A stretch of 64,000 nt of DNA from Bimastos eiseni. Taxonomy: Eukaryota; Annelida; Clitellata; Crassiclitellata; Lumbricidae. How positions within the stretch are numbered: position 1 is the first letter of the stretch; each line of letters opens with the position of its first letter. The stretch spans positions 11,809,287-11,873,286 of the forward strand of contig OY365807.1 in the NCBI GenBank assembly GCA_959347315.1, given 5' to 3'. Shown here in pieces: positions 59,918 through 64,000 of the stretch. The notes beneath the pieces were generated by a model that saw nothing but the letters and a program-made list of their open reading frames with translations, did no database searches and was not told the DNA's origin. The position numbers were made by a program, and so were the translations under genes.

Positions 59918-62900
59918 CTAGGCGTCAATCTTCGGACAGACGAGAACTGGAACCTTTGAATGATGAACTACATAATCGCTTACACTTCCAAGTACCGTTC
60001 TTCGAACGACGTCGAGTCCTCTTGTTCCAACCACGATCAGGGTGGCCTTCTCCGAATCCGACATGCCGATTATGCCCTGACCCGGATGTTTGCAAGCCTC
60101 ACTTCTGAACCTGTGCGGAATCTGTGAATTGTAACAATACACTTTCATCTACATTTCTAGTCACCAAAAACCCATTACGTAGTAAGTTTAGTCTTTATAG
60201 AGAGCACTGTTTTTAGAAGTCGATTAGGCCTACGAGGCCCATGTTCATATGTTTCAGATTCAATGGGTCTCTTCGTCAAGCTACTTCAATGTCTCATCAA
60301 AATACGATGATCCCTTACGTTGTCTTGGTTGCGAGTCTGCTGTGGGGTGCTATTTATTGAAGCCTAATAATAATAATAATTATTATTATTATAGTGGATT
60401 AATGATGACAAGAAAATTCTGAGAATAGATTAGTTATGAAAGGATCAGATCGATATTATTCGTGAATCGTCAAATTTCAGCGTTTTTGGGCAGGATTTGA
60501 ACTGGATTGCACAATTGAACTGTAGCGGTAGCATTTGGGCCTATACATGCATATATATTATAGTAGACCTATGCCAAAGAATATATATTGACCAACTTCC
60601 TCAACACTCTCGAAATAAATATTAGGCCTACCTAATAATAAACTACAGTGATCTCTGGTAAGGAATAGGCCTATGGCGTCGGTAAATAACATTAGAAATT
60701 TGTTAGGGATTAGGCCTACTTACTACTCGACTAACTTTTTTGGAGCAACAATGTACCGATAGAAACAGCAGACTTATACAGTCAGGGCCGTACCGAGGGA
60801 GGGGCCTGTGGGACCATGGCCCCGGGCGCAAATGTGGAAAGGACGCACATTTCAGGATGGAATAACTTATTATTCCATAAAATGCACTATTTTCAAAATG
60901 TGGGGGCGCCAAATTTATGCTACGCACAGGGTGCAATTAGCTAGACAAGGGCGCAATTATAGCTCGGTACGGCCCTGCCTACAGTAGAATGTATCAGTGT
61001 GGTGCGTACCTATAAGCTCTTCAACTGTTTTCGCTATAGGACAGAGTAATAGACGATTTCGCATTATAGTAGGCCTATCGATGTCAAAGCACGAAATGGC
61101 CAATTCTGTGCTGGAGGGCCGTTGAACCCAATCAGTCAACTTTATGCTCCTTTGAGACATTGCGAGTAGACAACCTATTTGGACGACAAACAGGGCCACG
61201 CCATTCATGGGACATCGGAACGAAACCAATTGACACCCACTCCCCCTCTAATGATAATAAGATCCTCGACTTGTAAGTGACCGGTCAAATGGTCCAGGCA
61301 CAAATAGGGACGGACGGTAGATGCTGATCTTTGCTCTCTCAACGTCCGAAGACAGCTTTGAGATGATCACTGATCAGTAGAGACTGGCTGCAACTGCAAC
61401 TCTTCTCTACGTACGGGTGACACATCACTCATGATGGCCCATTTGATTGCTCCTTTGATTGCACGCGATCAATCGATACGCTTGAGTGCATCATGACATT
61501 AGCTGAACTCCTTCATATGAGCGACATTTTAAAAATTATTTTCATTGCTAGACGTCGCAGATGTCGTCCCAACATCAGGATTCCATCTAGCGAGCATACG
61601 AATATCATATAAAATCATAGGATACCATATAATTATGACATAGTTAAGCTGCGGCAGCCGTCGACATAAACGTTTTATAGCGAGCGTGTCAAAATGAAAT
61701 CGCGGATTGCGATATTACGAGCAGCAATGCGCTTTGTCGGAGTTCAATTGGTGCGTCTATACGCTATAGCCCATAGGTCATTAATATATTATAATTTATG
61801 CGAAGCCTCTCCAGAAATTAATTTCTCATTGGTTCGCATCCTTTCGAATATTATGTTCATGTGTAGCCAACAGTACAAGGACCAATATTCTCACATTATG
61901 GTTCAAATTAACCCCTACCCCACCTTCATTTGGGTTTCTGCCGTCTTCAGTCTGTTCTAAATGCTGCAGCTGTAGGCTAATAATAGCCTGACTTCCTGTG
62001 TCGTCTCGCGTCTGTGCTGCCATGTTTCGCACCTTCATTGGGATCAGCTCAACTACTCAAGGCTATAACATTAATCCATATAGTGGTATAAATACTGTAT
62101 GGCTGGTCAATGGTGGTATACTGGTCAAGCTAACAAGCATCCGTGCACCTGTCGTCCTCTTCGCCCGCTATACGTTCAGTTGATGGCATAATCAACTGGT
62201 CCTACTATAGTCACTAGTGCGTACTGCTATGGCTAGAACACGAGGCTTTGTCTTCACTGATCCTACCATATGAAACCAGCCCTCTGCCCACTCCCTCGAG
62301 TCGTCGACACGTTCCTCCTAATTAGCTAATGAGCCAATGTGCCTCTTTTTGTTTACTCGAGACCGCTTTCATTTATCTGGGTTTCTTGCACTGAAAGCGC
62401 CTCCGATTGGCTTGCACTGCGAGAGGAGTTATATAAATTTATAGCTACAATACAAACTTATGCAACCGGAAATCCTGGCAGAGAATCGTAACTGGTATCG
62501 ATCACGATAGGCGTTTGAGCGAATAGGCTTCATAGACCCATAATCATTTGCTGATGACGCTGCCGTCATAATTATGCCAAAGTGGTACTATATTCAAGGC
62601 GGGAAGTCACCGGCCACATATGACGCTGCATGGGCAATGATGGGGGAGGGTTCCAAATCGATGAACGACACACAGCTGTCTTCAAATGTGGCGCCTATTA
62701 AAGAGAAACATGCAATGATTGATCTCCTCAATGAATTCGACTGAGCCTTTTCATTCGCCAGGTGGCATTGGTAAAATGAGCAGTTTGGTAGATGCACATT
62801 GCATGGCTGCCAAATGTTAGTTTCGACTCATGTGATAACTTCCGTTCATCCGTCCAAAGGCTTATATACATGTACTTGGTTTTGTAATCATAATCATACG

Positions 62901-63361
62901 AGGCTGCATTAATAATTAATATAGGAATGATCATTTATTGAAAAATGAGTAGAGGCGGGGCTACACTAGGCCTACTCCTATATAAAAACATATAGATCTA
63001 CATAGCATTTAGCCTACATTAAGATAGAAGACTACTTTAGAGTCAGCACGCGTCGGGACAGAGGTTCATAAATATCATCAAAATTGCTTAATAATAAATA
63101 TGTGACTGCCTGTCATTGGGCACGTAATGACCCAGTTTCCTGGTTTTTGATCGGGTCATGTGACTATCATTGATCCCATTCTTTTTGGATCCAACCTTCG
63201 CAGGTGATGACGTCATGATATGACAAAGTAAAAGCAAAATGGAAATCTGCCGACCTTTCGTTGGAATAGTTCCGCATCATAATAGTTTTCCAGTTCCTTC
63301 ACCTTCTCCAGGGACTCGTTCAGCGACTTCTGCCACTCGTCGACGGGCATCTTCAGGCCGT
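59918..63361 (-). CDS. Universal stress protein (UspA domain), 3' two exons, 5' end beyond window
   Basis: Exons on the - strand: 63361-63255 (phase 0 end, two leading bases of a split codon) and 60121-59918 (TAA). The first encodes [20 protein letters not shown] and [15 protein letters not shown]; the second [37 protein letters not shown] and [17 protein letters not shown]. The G-x2-G-x9-G-(S/T) nucleotide-binding end of the Usp fold ([17 protein letters not shown]) is intact. ATP-binding cytosolic stress proteins of this family occur in bacteria, plants and many aquatic invertebrates. The N-terminal half of the domain lies right of the window. The 3.1-kb intron holds a MITE (60783-60977) and repeats. 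Splice choice at 60121 (acceptor ttcacag) is set by phase. Confidence 0.85.
60122..63254. other. Large intron of the USP gene
   Basis: Besides the MITE at 60783-60977 and one copy of a ~72-bp repeat at 62541-62612, I see a short aataataata/attattatt palindromic run at 60366-60395 and no exon-like or coding sequence. Confidence 0.5.
60783..60977. mobile_element. hAT-type MITE, 195 bp, perfect 15-bp ends
   Basis: cagggccgtaccgag (60783-60797) is exactly inverted at 60963-60977. Flanks tatacagt and cctacagt agree in six of eight bases, a decayed 8-bp target duplication. Interior has no coding capacity. Intron of the USP gene. Confidence 0.85.
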
Positions 63362-63925
63362 CTGTGCAAGCACGAAAATGCCAGATAAACAGAAGGTAGA
63401 AGATCGAAGGCCTTCAGACCGCCGCAAGAAATATACTATATATAGACTTGCTATGGATTATGGGGAAAGTGGGCGACAGGTCGTAACGGTTATTTCATCA
63501 GCGAAGCCATTTGTCAAATTGAGCCATAGGCCTACAGGTTACAGGTTTTACCATAACTTGCATGAGCTTACCATACAGCATCTGATTATTCTAACTTACC
63601 TTACATATCTCGTAAATGTTTACACTAATTACGTTCGGTTCTGGAAATAATAATGGGTTATGAGATATTATCACATTTTAATTGTATGGTACCGCCTCAC
63701 TCTATTGTGTTACTCAATGTTCAGTGGCGTCGCTAGGATGGTAGGCTACGGGAGGCAGATTGGATGTGTTGGGGGCAGGAGAGAGGCCACTCGCCGCCAC
63801 TATATCTCTTCCCTTACCCCAAGATTTTTTTTAAAAATAACAACGTAACAATAATCATTTGTTGGTGACGCTGCCGTCATAATTATGCCAGAGTGGTATT
63901 ATTCAAAGCGGGAAGTCACCGGCAA
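62541..63925 (+). repeat. Pair of ~72-bp direct repeats (62541-62612 and 63853-63925)
   Basis: aatcatttgctgatgacgct, gccgtcataattatgcca, then agtggta and gggaagtcaccggc occur at both places in the same orientation with a few differences and one small gap. The second copy sits in the intron upstream of the 63255-63361 exon. They are 1.3 kb apart; the sequence between contains the USP exon, so they are not the ends of one simple element. Confidence 0.75.
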
Positions 63926-64000
63926 TAGATCATGCATACAGTAGCTGATGCAAGTTAAATGCAACGAATAGGCGCTATCATGCGGAAAACTTCTGCCACC
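63362..64000. other. USP gene intron or 5' region, cut by window edge
   Basis: No further USP exon is recognisable before the right edge. Apart from the second direct repeat copy at 63853-63925, nothing is seen. Confidence 0.5.

Overview
This is eukaryotic nuclear DNA from an animal, most likely an aquatic invertebrate. The genes are split by GT-AG introns, the DNA between exons is AT-rich and full of LINE, SINE and DNA-transposon remnants, and the proteins are metazoan (a megalin-type receptor, UBR7, an SNF/U1A-type splicing factor, SAE1). A universal stress protein gene argues against a vertebrate or insect. I do not name a phylum. All exon models were built by hand from reading frame, splice-site phase and family knowledge; in every gene the exon phases close exactly.

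Layout: (1) 1-24.1 kb, + strand: the 3' part of an LRP2 (megalin)-like gene, 23 exons encoding about 1,258 residues: the end of one YWTD propeller, an EGF module, 11 LDL-receptor class A repeats, two EGF modules, the last propeller, one EGF module, a membrane helix and a tail with one FxNPxY signal. (2) 25.1-27.4 kb, - strand: uracil-DNA glycosylase (UNG), 4 exons, 275 aa. (3) 30.2-36.3 kb, - strand: UBR7, 10 exons, 438 aa. (4) 39.1-43.2 kb, - strand: an SNF/U1A/U2B''-type two-RRM protein, 6 coding exons, 247 aa. (5) 43.2-50.9 kb: a gene-free block of nested transposable elements, including a LINE whose 3' tail has become 156 perfect TACT repeats. (6) 50.9-58.8 kb, + strand: SAE1, the non-catalytic subunit of the SUMO E1, 8 exons, 341 aa. 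(7) 59.9 kb to the right edge, - strand: the 3' two exons of a universal stress protein gene. The genes are unrelated housekeeping or receptor functions with no operon-like logic; LRP2/UNG and SAE1/USP are convergent pairs.

The strongest unusual signal is in the last intron of SAE1. A 75-bp unit made of the end of the intron, its 3' splice site and the first ~30 bp of the last exon is repeated eight times upstream of the real exon, giving eight decoy acceptors; five of them would end the protein after about 11 residues. Other notable signals are two copies of one short DNA-transposon family with TAGGGCATAAC ends and 8-bp target duplications (42.0 and 54.2 kb), three hAT-like insertions, terminal-inverted-repeat elements at 43.9, 46.8 and 48.6 kb, a tRNA-derived SINE family whose ATC tail seeded a long GAT repeat, L2-type LINE 3' hairpins, two adjacent perfect hairpins in the UNG gene, and a triplicated 123-bp block between SAE1 and USP carrying poly(A) hexamers on both strands.
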